From: Panagrolaimus kolymaensis
Lineage: Eukaryota > Nematoda > Chromadorea > Rhabditida > Panagrolaimidae
Direction: 5' to 3'
Length of the DNA: 64,000 bases
NCBI GenBank assembly: GCA_028622995.1
Contig: JAJQJQ010000006.1
Span: 2,542,001 to 2,606,000, forward strand
Shown here one piece after another: positions 47,414 to 59,549 of this stretch. The number at the start of each line of letters is the position of its first letter. Positions within the stretch are counted from its first letter, which is position 1. The notes below the pieces were generated by a model. The model did no database searches. It saw only the letters and a program-made list of their open reading frames with translations, and had not been told where the DNA came from. Made by a program: the position numbers and the translations under genes.

Positions 47414-50400
47414 ATGGATGATGGAATTTGGCATGTTCATGGAAAATATCGAGATGGATCAAGCTTAAATTTAGTTGATGAAGTTCGATATGGAATTGAT
47501 TGTCGCGTGAATCATGTGTATGATGATTTTCGTCAACAAGTTGCAGGACCACAAAATTTAAGTAAATTGGGTGTAGCTGATAAAGCTCCAATTCGTCAAG
47601 TTCGAAAGGTCAGTTTATTTTTTTTTTTTGTTTTCTCTGAAAAAAAAATTACCAAAAAATGCTATTTTTTTCAACATCACAAATATAAACAGTTTATAAA
47701 TTTCCTGTAAATCTTTTTTAACAAACTATTTACAGTTTTTATTGAAATAAAAAATTGTCACAAAAAAATGTTTTGATCTACAAAAAAATTAATATGTGAA
47801 ATAAATCTATTTTTTATCATCAATACCAGTTTTAATCGTTCTTTGAATTTTTTTTTCTTCCAGAAATTGTGGACGCAAAATTGCATACAGTTTTATGATT
47901 GATGTGAAATTATAATATTTTTCACAAAATTAACATCAGGGTTCATGAATACCAGTTTTTATGCTTTTTAAGATTTTGAAAAATTGTTTTATTGAGCACA
48001 GTTTAGTCTTTTTCGATAAATGCCTCACTTATTTCTACTCACCATCATTTGATTCAACTCAGTTTAACTTTTATTTTATTTTATGCATCCATCAGTTTTT
48101 TATTTTATTACATCGTGCAAAAGACCTCCATTTTTATGCAATTTAAAAATCCAATTAAACTCATCTTCTTTTTTTAAATTCACACTCAAATTTTTCTCCT
48201 CTTCTCTCTCGCAAGCAATATTACATAGTTTTTGATCGTTGACCGCGCCGCTTTTGCCGCCTCATTTGCTTTTTATTCCAGTATATCCAATATAAAGAAA
48301 AGTCAGGCGGTATTGGTAATAGTGTAGGTGGGGGAAAAGAAAGGAAGGAGGAATAAATAAGACCAATTGTTTTGTTTCACATTAAAATATTGTTGCCAAC
48401 AAACTTTTTAAAAAATAAGTTGGATTTGCTCGTATTTTTTTTTCTTCTTTCTTCTGATATCCTAGAATGATTGATTATATTGTTTGATTCTTAGCGGTGT
48501 TGTTTAAAACATTTTTATTATTGTTTTTTATTTTTTATTATCAAAAAATAATAAGAAAGAAAGAAAAAAGTTTCAATAAGTTTTGAAATAAAAATTTTCA
48601 AAGAAAATTTGAGGGACTGAAAAATTTAAAGTTGTTTTTTTTAGCTAAAGGACGGGATAAACAGGAAATGAAATAAATTTTAAAAAGTGTAAATACATAT
48701 GTTGTTCCAAAGACAGCCGAGAAAAAAAAACATGTTTTTAAAGCTTTAAAGTTTTTTTGGCTAATTCAGTGAAATGTCAAACAAAAAAATTCGTTTTTTT
48801 ATTTTTGCCATTTGCTGTTAAAGCAACAATGTGGCCAGCATATTGAATAGTATACAGTTTATTTAAAAGTTATAATCATAATTGTCAACGTATGTTTGAT
48901 CGTACCCATTTGGTAACAGTTTTTATTAAATATAAAAATATATTTTGTCAGCAGTTCTATCTCGGATATGCATATTTTTGCAGTTAAACAAAAAAAAAGA
49001 TGGTTGGTGTCCGAAAATGAGATTCATGGGCATTAAAAAAAGACACAGTTTCTTTAATTTTAAAATGTAAATAGTAAATTTTTAAATTCTCTAAAATTAT
49101 AAATTAATAAATACGCCAGTTTTTTTTCCAAACGTTTTGTGACAAATGTTTAGGATGTGCAGAAAATTTCCCCCTGATGAACACCAGTTTTTTTATTCTC
49201 AAAAATTTTCACAAATTACTTTCTTCCGTTTATCTCCAAACCCAGTTTCGTAATTTTACTTAAAAATTCAATTAAAAGCAGAGTAACTTTTTTTATTTGA
49301 TAAATAAAGCTTAAATAATGCTCTTCAGTTTTGAAAGCTTACGTTTGGTTCTAATTTTAACTTTCCCACTTTTACACCTCTTCTTTTTTTTCTAATCTCG
49401 AAATAAAAAAATCTATCTCAATCTTTAACGTTAAAAATTGAATCTAATGTGTTTTTTATTTGTTGACCTCACAGCTTTCTTCTTGAATTTTTCTTTTCCT
49501 GATCTAAAAAGATTTTAATGAGAGGTTTTTTTGAGACAAAAAAAATCTATCTCTTTTTCAACAAGATCTTTCTTCTTCTTTTTTATCCATCTTCCTATTT
49601 ATTTTTTTCGTTTTGTCTTGTCCCCTGTCTCGCAAGCAAGTAAAAAAAGTAAGCAACGCAGATTTGAGAGGGAAGCAGCAGTAAAACTTTTTTTGCTTGT
49701 TCCCGCTCTCGCGGTTTTTCTTTCCCTTTTTTTCCCCTCGACCTCGACTCCCTTCTTGACATTTAACTTTTTTGTTTGTTGTAGTACATATGTTTTTTTT
49801 GACACTAATAAAAACAAAATATTTGCTTACGTAGTTTTTTAGTTATTTTATTTTTATTTTTAAATTTGATTAAATATTTGTTAAGAAAATAAGTTTATTG
49901 AAAACAAAATTGTTTTAAAGTTTTAAGATTTTTTTTGAGAAAAAGGAAGTTATTGGGTTTCTTTTTTTGATGGTAGACATTGCTTTCTCTCTGTTTTTTT
50001 TTTAGATAGTGGTAGTTCTTGCTGCTAAAATCTTTTCCAGTTTTTTAATGAGATTCTGATTTGGTCTATCTTTTTTTAATAATGTTTTATTGCCACAAAT
50101 TTTGAATAAAAATTTTGGTCTATTATTTTTCTTAAATTAAAACTTCCTATCTAAATCCGAGAATCAAACCTCGCCGCAGTTTTCTTAATCGTTTGTTTGC
50201 ATAGAATCTCAGTTTTATTTTGCATTGATAGCACAAAGTCAAGGCGCATCCAACAGTTTTGATTGAATTTAAATTAAATGCTTTTTTTTATGTGAAAGAT
50301 AAGATTTCTCTTTCCTGTTTATTTTGAATCCAGTTTTTATAAAATTTATTATCTTTTCTAAATTTTTATTTTTTCTTCAATGTTTTCTATGAAGTTACAG

Positions 50401-53400
50401 TTTTATAATGTTTAAATTTTTTTTATTATCATGTTATGCTAAATGCTTGTCTTTTCATTGTGTGAATTAAAATTCAGTTAAAAAAATCTAGAAAATCTGT
50501 GCTGTCAGTTTTTTAAAGAATTTTATGCAAATATGGTAAATGTGGATAAACTTTTTTTACAATTTTCTTTATATAATTTCCAAAGTTCAAAGCTTATAGT
50601 TTATTTAAACAATAAATATCTTTCTCAGTTTTCCATAAATCTCTTTCGAAATTCGATGAATAATAAGTTTATTTTTGAATCTCTGCAAATTTTAATTCAA
50701 CTTACCAAATAATAATAAAAAAATCTGTCAAATTTGATTGACAGCTCTAACTCACGCATACTACTCCCTCCAACCATAGATATAACAAAGTTAAGGAAAG
50801 GGTGATGCAGCTTAATTGCGCAAAAAAAGCAAACTATTTTTATACGCATTTTTTTATTAGTTGCTATAGCTTTTTTTGATTGCAACAAAAAACTCCGGCT
50901 ATATATTTTTTGTTGGTGCTACAATTAAATTAAATTTATTGAATATATTTAAAATATTATTATTTTTAAAAAATGGTTAGGGTTCGATATAAAGTCCCCA
51001 ATTTTAAACAGCAGCGAAGAGCAAAGGTTTGTTACATTATTTTGTTACTTTCACAGTTTATATAATTCTTAAAGTTAACTACTCCTATGGAACACAGTTT
51101 TTTTTAAAATAAAATTATTTAAAATTATAATATTGAGTTGAAAAAAGATGTAAGATGGAGTCAACAGTTTTTATATTTGAAAAAAAATTTCCATGCTTAT
51201 CTTTTTTTGACTTTGATCTTCCCAGTTTATTTTTTTCGAATAAAGCTTTGTATCTTTTTGTCTTTCATTCTTCCCAAGTACAAGAAGATCGCAGTTTATT
51301 AAAATTAATTTTTATTTACCGAAATACAACACCTGTCAGTTTAAAATAATCTATTAAAAAAAATTCACAAAAGCTTATTAAACCTGACAGTTAATATTAT
51401 CCTTTATTTGGAGTTATAATTATTTAAACCCATGTTTTCTTCTTGATAATTTAGAACGACCAATCGTTGGCAGTTTATATTTTCAAACAATTTTAAAGAT
51501 TAGAGCATTTTTTTCAAACCAAGCTCCATCACAGTTTATTAAATTTAATTATGAATTTTGGCAAAAATCTTTCGCAATAAATGTTTTATGCAACCTTTCG
51601 TGAAATTCCTCAGTTTTTATTAACCTTTATGCTTATGTATTTACAGTTTATAAACAAGCTTTTTTAAATTTAAACATGTCCTCTCTTCAAAAAGTTCACG
51701 TGAAATCCATAAAACCCTCTCTCTTGAATTTTTCCCATTGAACAAAAGTTATTACAACAGCAGCATAAAAATTCTTTTCAGCTTTCTCTTTCTTTTTCGT
51801 TTACTTTAAAGCGTTTCCGTTGTTAAACAAAATTTCAAGTGCAACAACATTCACTTTAAAAAAAGTTGTCAAAACTTTAAAATAAAATATTTTAAAAAAA
51901 GATAGATCAAAAAACAGTTTTTTTCTTTTGATTGAAAAAAAAGGTAATTTGAAACTTCAAGTTTTCATATTATTTTTTTGTTGTTGCATTGCACGGATTC
52001 ATTTTTTTTTGCAAGCAAAGTTTTTTTTACTTGACAAATTTATTTTTGCATTTTGCATTTTTTTCTTTGTAGCTGCAAAAGAACCGACCGGATATAAGCA
52101 AAATATAAAAATATTTTTAATATATATTTTTTTGTCCCTTAAAAAGAAAAAAGATTTCCATGACGTTTGCAAACTTTTTTTTCTTTGCGGCGAGACATAT
52201 AACCTTTCTCATTCGTTCGTGCCAAATAGAAAATAATAAAAACAGCTGTTTTTAATGTCTATTTTTTTATCTTCTCTTAGACATTTTTCGGGATTTCGTT
52301 CATGTTTTTGTTTGTAGCAGTTTAAAAAAAACATTTTGAATTAATCCTTCTTTTCCTGTTAATATTCCGAAAATGTTTGAATAAGCTTATATGAAACCCT
52401 TTCAGTTTTTTTTCATGAAAAAAAATATTTTCATGAAAAAAAATATTTTCATCATCTTTCGATAACGCACAGTTTTTTTATCTCCCAAAAAGCTTAATTT
52501 ATTTTTCCATAAATTATTAGCGATTTGTGTCAGTTTTTTAAAAACTTTTTTTCTGCTCTTTAACAGTTTCTTGCGTCCAATAATTGTGATAGGTTTAATT
52601 GATAAAATCCCAAAATTTTAAGCCTCCCTTTGATTTTTAACTTGATTTAAATTAAGTTTTTGGGGTATAATTCAAGAACCCAGTTTTTATTTAATAATTT
52701 TTAAAAAGAGATAAAGTATTTTGATATTGGGAAAAATTAAATTTTCGAATTGTTTCTTCAGTTTTTACCTTTAAAGGGACATAGCTATTTCATGCCTTTT
52801 CAAAAATTTCGATACTGGGGCTGATAGGAACAGTCGGGGCGGCGCGTGTTTGAATTACCGTGTCACTTCTGTCTTACACGGTAATTCAAACACGCGCCTT
52901 ACCAAGTGTAACTTGCAGTGCCCGCAAACGAAATTTCAAAAAAGGCATGAAATAGCTATGTCCCTTTAATAACAGTTTTTTTAATGACAACAGCGCATAT
53001 GGTGAAGCAGTTAAAATATTTTTTTATAAATCGTTAAAAAAACAAATAAAAAATCTTGTAAAAATAGATTCAAAATGAATCATCATTGTTGTTGTCTTTT
53101 TCCTTTACTCATCATACGAATTAATGCACCCAATGTTTTTTTTTTTTGAGCGATGTTGGTAACACATATTTGTATGTCGACTAATGTAACACCTTCACAG
53201 TTTTTTCTTCCAAATATTCTACACGTTTTACAGTTTTATAAAAAATATATAGAAAAAATAAAAATAGCAACCTATTGGACCATTAATTAAATTTCCTCAT
53301 CGTTTCTTCCTTCATCAGTTTTTTTGTTTGACAAATTGGTTGCGGCTTTTTTGAGCTCTTTTTTTGTTGCTAAACCTCAAAGACTATAAAATAATCAAAT

Positions 53401-56400
53401 AGACTTATTTATTTATTTTTTTGTTGGCCGCAATGATATAATAATAATAAAAAAATAAGATTAATCTCTAAGTAGCCACCTGCTTGGCTGGCTGCGGCGA
53501 TAAAATTACGTTTTTAGTTTCTTAAACAGTTGCGTGTCTATCTTCCTTTCCTCTTTTTGGGTTTCATCTTTCCTTCTTTTTTTTAAGCGAGTAGAAACTT
53601 TCCTAAATTCCCACTGTGGTTAGAAAAAAAAGTGGAAAGCAGCTGTTAACGATAAGTTTTATGGGTTTTATATTCTTCCTTTTTTTTTCAGAGGGTGGAT
53701 AAAGGCTTTCTCATTGTTTCATGAACATATCTTTTTTCCACGAGAAAGTTTTTTAGTAGACATAAAAAATTATTATTGGAGATATATCTCGCTTTTATAG
53801 CGGAGGGCGGTAGTTGTTTTTGAAAATAAAATAAAGGGACTTTCATTTATTTTATATTTTGATTTTAGTCACCCGAAAATCATTTTTAAAGACAGTTATT
53901 TTTCTTATTTTTATTATAAAATTTAAAAAAGGATTCCCACAGTTTTAACCAAAATTTTGAAAAATATTTTTATTAATTTATTTTTTAACTTTTCAAGTTG
54001 TCTCATGAATAACAGTTTCTTATTTTTTATGCGATAAAGTTCCTTAAATTTTGAGTATCCAGTTTATTTATTTTTTGTTGCAATAAGCTTTTATACCTCA
54101 TTGTCTACAGTTTAAACTTTTTATGTAATTAAAAAAAGTTTTTCGAAAAAAAAAATGAAAATATAAATCTTTTTTATCAACAAAAAATATGTTGTATCTC
54201 AGTTTTAAATCTATGCTTAAAATTTTTTTAACGATACTCGCTCAGCTAAAAATAAATGTCCCAGTTTTGACCCTTTGTTTCTTATCAGTGTTTTTTTCTC
54301 AAGAACAGTTTTATGTTTAAAAAAATATTTAGTTTTTAACAAAGATTTAGAACTCTTTTGTACCGATATTATTAGGTGTTCGCAGTTTAAATTTTTAGTA
54401 TTAATAAAAAACTTTTTTTAAAATAGGAAAAGGTAATATAAATTTTTTTTTATTTCTTCAATATCTTTTGTGGTCTCAACATTGCAGTTAAAATTTATGT
54501 TTTTTTAAATAAAATCCGAAAATAACATTATTTTTTAACTTGTGTCTTTTACAGGTTTTTTATCTTAAGTTTTTGGGTTTATTGAATTTGTTTTATTTAA
54601 TTCTTAAGACGCCCCTTTCTGACGTCAGTTTAAATAAATCCTCTAAATATTTAATTTTGGCACCTAATTTTTAATGTGCGAAAAAACCAAAAAACGACTT
54701 TTACCCTCCAGTTTTAAAAAATTAAATCCAAGAATTTTTTTAACTATTATCTTTTCATTTTTATCTGTAAATATTTTCTTTTAATTATTTTGTTTATTTA
54801 AACATTTTCAACTTTAAAATTCCCACGTTTCTTTTTTCTCAACTTTTTTCTTTTTTTTTCATTGCCCATTTTGGATACACAACTTTCCTTTTTAACACTC
54901 ATTTACTCGCCTCCTTTATTTTTAAACTCTTTTTTTGTTGCTGCTCAACCGGAAGTTTTTCTTTATCCTTCACTTAAGAAAGTTGCTATCATTTTTCCTT
55001 TTTTCTTTTTCTTTTATTTTCTTTTTAAGTGAAAATAATGACTTTTTGGCTTTTAAGTGGTTTGCATTCATTTCATTTTTGAGATGTCCCGACCGCCTAC
55101 ACTTTTTCGCCATATTCATTATAAAATAAATATATAAAAAATGATAAAGCAAAAAAAAATTTTGAACAGAGAAATTCAGTTTATTTTGATTCCACCCATT
55201 TGTTTTATTCAACACAGTTTTAATTACTTTAAAAATTACTATTGTTTTTGTTTCAGTTATACGAAAGCGCCATGGCTCTTGGAACTAGCGGCCCTCAAAG
55301 CACATCAAATATGATGCAGTTTAGTGAGGAAATCATTAAACAGGTATGCCATCACTATACGCAGTTAAATATAAACCTTAATATTTATTATTAATTTACA
55401 GTTAACCCCCGAAGAAATAGATGAATTTCGTGAAGCATTTATGATGTTTGATAAAGATGGAAATGGAACAATTTCCACTAAAGAATTGGGAGTCGCAATG
55501 CGTTCACTCGGACAAAATCCAACTGAACAAGAAATTCTTGAAATGATTAATGAAGTTGGTGAGTCAAACCATAAAATTTTTAAAAAATTTAAAAGAAGGA
55601 TTAAAAGAAATTCTTAAAAAAGAAATTTTGAAAATTAATAACAATTCCATCTTTGGTACAGTTTTAATTAGCTTTTAAACCACAAAAAATATAATAGTTC
55701 TAGCATAATTTCATGCATTTTAAACCAAAAATAAAAACTTAATCGCAAAGCGCAGTTTATTTATATAGAAAATTACACCGAGAGTTTGGTTTTTTTTCTT
55801 CCAAAAACAAATGTAAATCCATAGAACCCTTTTTTTGTTAACACAGTTTTATTTCAATCATAAAAAAAGTTAGACAGTTTAACTTTAAAATTTACATGAC
55901 TTTATCCTACTAAGTCATTTTATCAAGAAAATAACCCTCAGTTGAAATTTAAATCTAAAAAACACAAGCTCCAGTTATCAAATAATTCTTTTAGTTTTTC
56001 CACCCCCTTTTTGAAATAATTAAGTTTAAAAGAAATTTACATAAGTAGCAATAAAATTTTGATTTCATGGATAAATAGTTCAATTCAGTTTATATTATTT
56101 GCGTTCCAAAAAAAATTACAATTAACATAATTTCCTTTATCCCCATATACTGTGCTAATATGCATGTTCTTTTTACTTGCGAATAATACCAAAATTGTAA
56201 AAATCCTCCTCAGTTAAAAAAATTGTAATCATCAAGATAAGATTGTTCAGAAACAACTTATTTTTACCCCTACTATAAAACCATTTTATTTTCCAGATAT
56301 TGACGGAAATGGACAAATAGAATTCCCAGAATTTTGTGTGATGATGAAACGAATGATGAAAGAAACGGATTCGGAAATGATTCGAGAAGCTTTTCGAGTT

Positions 56401-56678
56401 TTTGATAAAGATGGAAATGGAGTCATCACCGCCCAAGAATTCCGTTATTTTATGGTTCACATGGGAATGCAATTTAGTGAAGAAGAGGTTGATGAAATGA
56501 TTAATGAAGTTAGTCCCTTCGCAAATAGACAGTTAATAATTTATATTTATTTTTAGGTTGATATGGATGGTGATGGATCCATTGATTATGAAGAATTCGT
56601 TAAGGTTTGAAAATACAGAAAATGAAAATCAGTTAAAAATAAAAACATAAAATTTTTTAGATGATGAGTGACAGATAA
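47414..56678 (+). CDS. cal-1: CAL-1-like calmodulin, copy B (long first exon isoform)
   Basis: Exons 47414-47608, 55257-55343, 55402-55558, 56297-56508, 56557-56604 and 56661-56678 give about 238 aa. All four EF-hands are identical in sequence to copy A and intact. The N-terminal extension (65 aa, [21 protein letters not shown]) and exon 2 (LYESAMALG) have diverged. The last residues are MMSDR versus MMSER. Exons 3-5 differ from copy A by only a few bases, and the 48-bp intron between exons 4 and 5 is identical, pointing to recent gene conversion. Intron 1 is 7.6 kb and full of sense CAGTTT units and one MITE. The exon 1 donor GTCAGTTT itself contains the array motif. A short alternative first exon lies at 50973. 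Confidence 0.87.
50735..50744 (+). promoter_or_regulatory. PBX-MEIS composite site upstream of short first exon, copy B
   Basis: TGATTGACAG within TTTGATTGACAGCT, identical to the element upstream of the copy A short exon and at a similar distance (238 bp before the ATG at 50973). It also sits in a small inverted repeat with CTGTCAAA just upstream. Confidence 0.5.
50973..51026 (+). CDS. cal-1: Alternative first exon of calmodulin copy B
   Basis: This 18-codon basic exon ([10 protein letters not shown], then KQQRRAK) ends AAG|GTTTGT in phase 0 and joins exon 2 at 55257, giving an isoform of about 191 aa. It is the counterpart of the copy A exon at 44168; conservation of the MVRxR start and the phase supports real use. 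Confidence 0.68.
52775..52965. mobile_element. T2/Kolobok-like MITE with perfect internal hairpin, 191 bp
   Basis: Ends read AGGGACATAGCTATTTCATG and mirror each other, with TTAA on both sides (52771-52774, 52966-52969). Inside, two 23-bp arms (52841-52863 and 52876-52898) are exact inverted complements around a 12-nt loop, with ACCGTG and GGCGCG segments far less A/T-rich than the intron. It is non-coding. TTAA target and AGGGA ends are shared with the larger element at 10974. It lies in calmodulin copy B intron 1. Confidence 0.88.
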
Positions 56679-57219
56679 TCTTCACCCTCAATAGCTCTGC
56701 TACAGTTTAATTCATTATTCCCTTATTTCCGGGTGTTTTACAAAAATATAAAAACCCCTTTTTGAACCGGTTAAATCTTTAGAAAAAAATTACTTTGAAC
56801 TTGTACTTATATAGATTTTTTTTCTTTGGTATTATCATTTTAAGAGCTAATATTTTTTATTTACAACATATGTATTTTAATATTTTAGAAAAACAAACCA
56901 TTGAAGAAGTTGTTAATTCACATTCCTAATAAATGTATTTTTTAGTTTATTTTTTTAAAAATCTTTTCTTTTTTTTGTATCGAAATTTTTATGAAATCAG
57001 TTTTCTGTAAATTAACTTTATAATAAAAAAAAAAGAAACACTAAAATTTATAATAACCGTATTCTATCAAACATTGATTCAAAATACATTTACATGAAAG
57101 CTTTTGCCTCAGACAATGACAGTTTTTTTGATCCCGCCAAAATTTTCAGAAATTCAGTTTGTACAAAATAAAAAACATTTATAAAAAAAATTAAACAGTA
57201 TAAAATAAATTATAAAATT

Positions 57220-59549
57220 CTAGCAAATTCCGGGGCAATTAGCGCAACATAATTTTTGATTCCAAAAAATTGTGCAATATCGTCGCAAATGTGAACTTTT
57301 CACTGGAATTTGAGCCACACATCGAGATGGAAGGTCTGCAGTTGAAGCTTCTTCCTCAGCTACTTCAGGTTCAACTGGAGGTGGAAGGGTTGGTGGAGGA
57401 GTGACTTGTCCAACTTCTTGGTTGGGATAATTATTTTCAGCCAAAAATTTGACAACATCATTATAGGATGTGGTCATGCGATAATTAAATTCCACTGTGA
57501 AACATGCAGCAATTCGAGCTGAATTATGTAAACATTGTTGAGCCCAGGCTGATTTGCAATCTTCTGCATTGCAATAAAGAAAACCAAGAACATTGCAATT
57601 CGGTCCTTTTTCAGGTCCACAACAGCGGCACTAAAAAATAATGTGTAAATTTTAAAAGACAGTTTTATATTTATGGAATGGCAAAATAGAGCATTGTAGC
57701 TTTTATAGACACAGTTTAAAGTTTTATTAACGACGCCAAACAATCAATTTAAGGATTCGTTTTGATTTATCCAGTTAATATAAAAAATATGGCAAATATT
57801 TAAACACGCTTGCTGTAAATTAGCCGTCGCCGAACTGGCTCAGTTTTATTCTTATTATTTTTGTTTTTGCAATACCTTTTATGCTGCTTAATATTAAAAA
57901 ATTTATCATAAAATTTTGCAAAAAAGTTCAACAAACAGTTTTGATTTTTTTAAATAAGAAACGCTTTGAAACGTTTATAACTACAGTTTTATAAAGCTAA
58001 GTTTGTCGATGCTTATCAGTTTAATATCGAAAATATATCAAAACATAGCGTGTATACCATTGTCGAAAAATATTTTAGTTTATTATAAGCCTTTATAACT
58101 TTTCACCAATAATATTTGGACAGAACGCAGTTTTAATTTTTTTAAATATATAATTAAAGGTTGTAATGTTTTCCCAACTCCTTTTGGACAAGACAGTTTT
58201 AAAAAGCTAACCTGTTCTGATCCAGCAAACCATGCCTTTTGACTAATAGGTGGTTGATCAGCTGAGATAAGATTTAAAAATACTTGGAAGCGACCACGCT
58301 AAAAAAATACAGTTAAATAAATAATGCAATTAATGGTAACAGTTTATTACCCCTTTATTTAGACGCTTTTTGATTTCATCATCCACGCCTTGAACCTTGC
58401 CTTTAATCATGTTTTCAAGTTCTTTTCGTGTTGGAAGATTTATGGTTCGTTTGAATTCATAAGAATCAGTTGAAATTTTTCCACAATGTGGCGCAAAAGC
58501 AGATTCTTGACCTTGGGCAAGTTCAGGCAAAAACTTATGTTTGCCACGATTGAGGCCACTTTCAATTTTTCCGCTGAGACCGCAAAGTTCGCAATATCGA
58601 CTAAAAATTATAGTTAATTCTACCCATCTTATCTTCCTGCAGTTTTAAATAAATATAAAATAAAAAATTTTTTGTTGGTGACAGTTTTTCTTTCTAATAT
58701 CGTATGATTTCAAAGGCAGACACCTGGTGGCAGTTAAACCAAAAATTAAAAAATCCTTACCAATATTGTCGTTTATCTCTTTCAACAATACCACTAAATT
58801 CATCACATTGTTGATTGAGTAATCCCGTTTCAGGAATCATTGTATATGGAACATCAAAGCGAATACCTAAAATCTTATTTTAAATTTCACGCAACTCTCA
58901 AAGCTCAGTTTTTTTACCTGCTGGACCTTCAAGAATAGGAACTTGAAGAGTGACACCAATTTCACCCGTTAAATGTCCAACATCTTTTAATACTTTAATA
59001 CTTGAAAAATGTAATGAATAATTTCCAGGTGCTTTGATGTAATATACTTTATTACCCTTTTCATTAACAATATTGACATCTTCTTCACGCAACCTTACTT
59101 CATTTTGAACTAAAAAATGGTTCAATTTGGAAATTGCAGTTTTTAATAAAATATTTTTCATCTGTGGTTTGCAGTTTTGAAAACAAGAAATTTTTTTAAA
59201 AGTTAACGAAAAAATCCATTTTTTTGGAAAAGTTATTATAAAAGAAGACCGTTTTTAAATTTTAGAATAAATTAAAGGTGATACTTCAGTTTTTTCTCTA
59301 AAAATATTGTTAAAAACTATAAAAATTTAGAAAAGCTAATAAAAATGTAATTCTTGATTTGCTGTTTATTCTTACAAAATCACATTATAAGACAGTATTA
59401 TAATTTTTTATTATTTAAAGTCCCTTACCTCCCCTACAACCAAATACACTAATTTCATCTAATAAAATGTATAAATCATCTGGGCCCGCCAACGCAGTTT
59501 GTAAATTAATTGTTATTAAAAAAATAACAATCAAAAAATAAGGCGCCAT
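57220..59549 (-). CDS. Secreted cysteine-rich protein of unknown function
   Basis: Six exons on the - strand (59429-59549, 58918-59109, 58761-58866, 58351-58600, 58212-58298, 57220-57630) give about 388 aa with all phases consistent. The start at 59549 gives a signal peptide (FLIVIFLITINLQTALA). A mostly Cys-free region includes YYIKAPGNYSLHFSS and LQVPILEGPAG. Cys clusters follow: YCRYCELCG, CRCCGPEKGPNC and a C-terminal YC-x8-CC-x2-C-x3-C pattern after a Pro/Glu-rich stretch. Even pairing of many cysteines implies an extracellular disulphide-rich protein. The C-terminus faintly recalls PLAC-type modules but the spacing does not fit well, so no family is assigned. The array motif runs antisense to this gene, and its acceptors are TTTTTAG-like. 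Confidence 0.75.
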
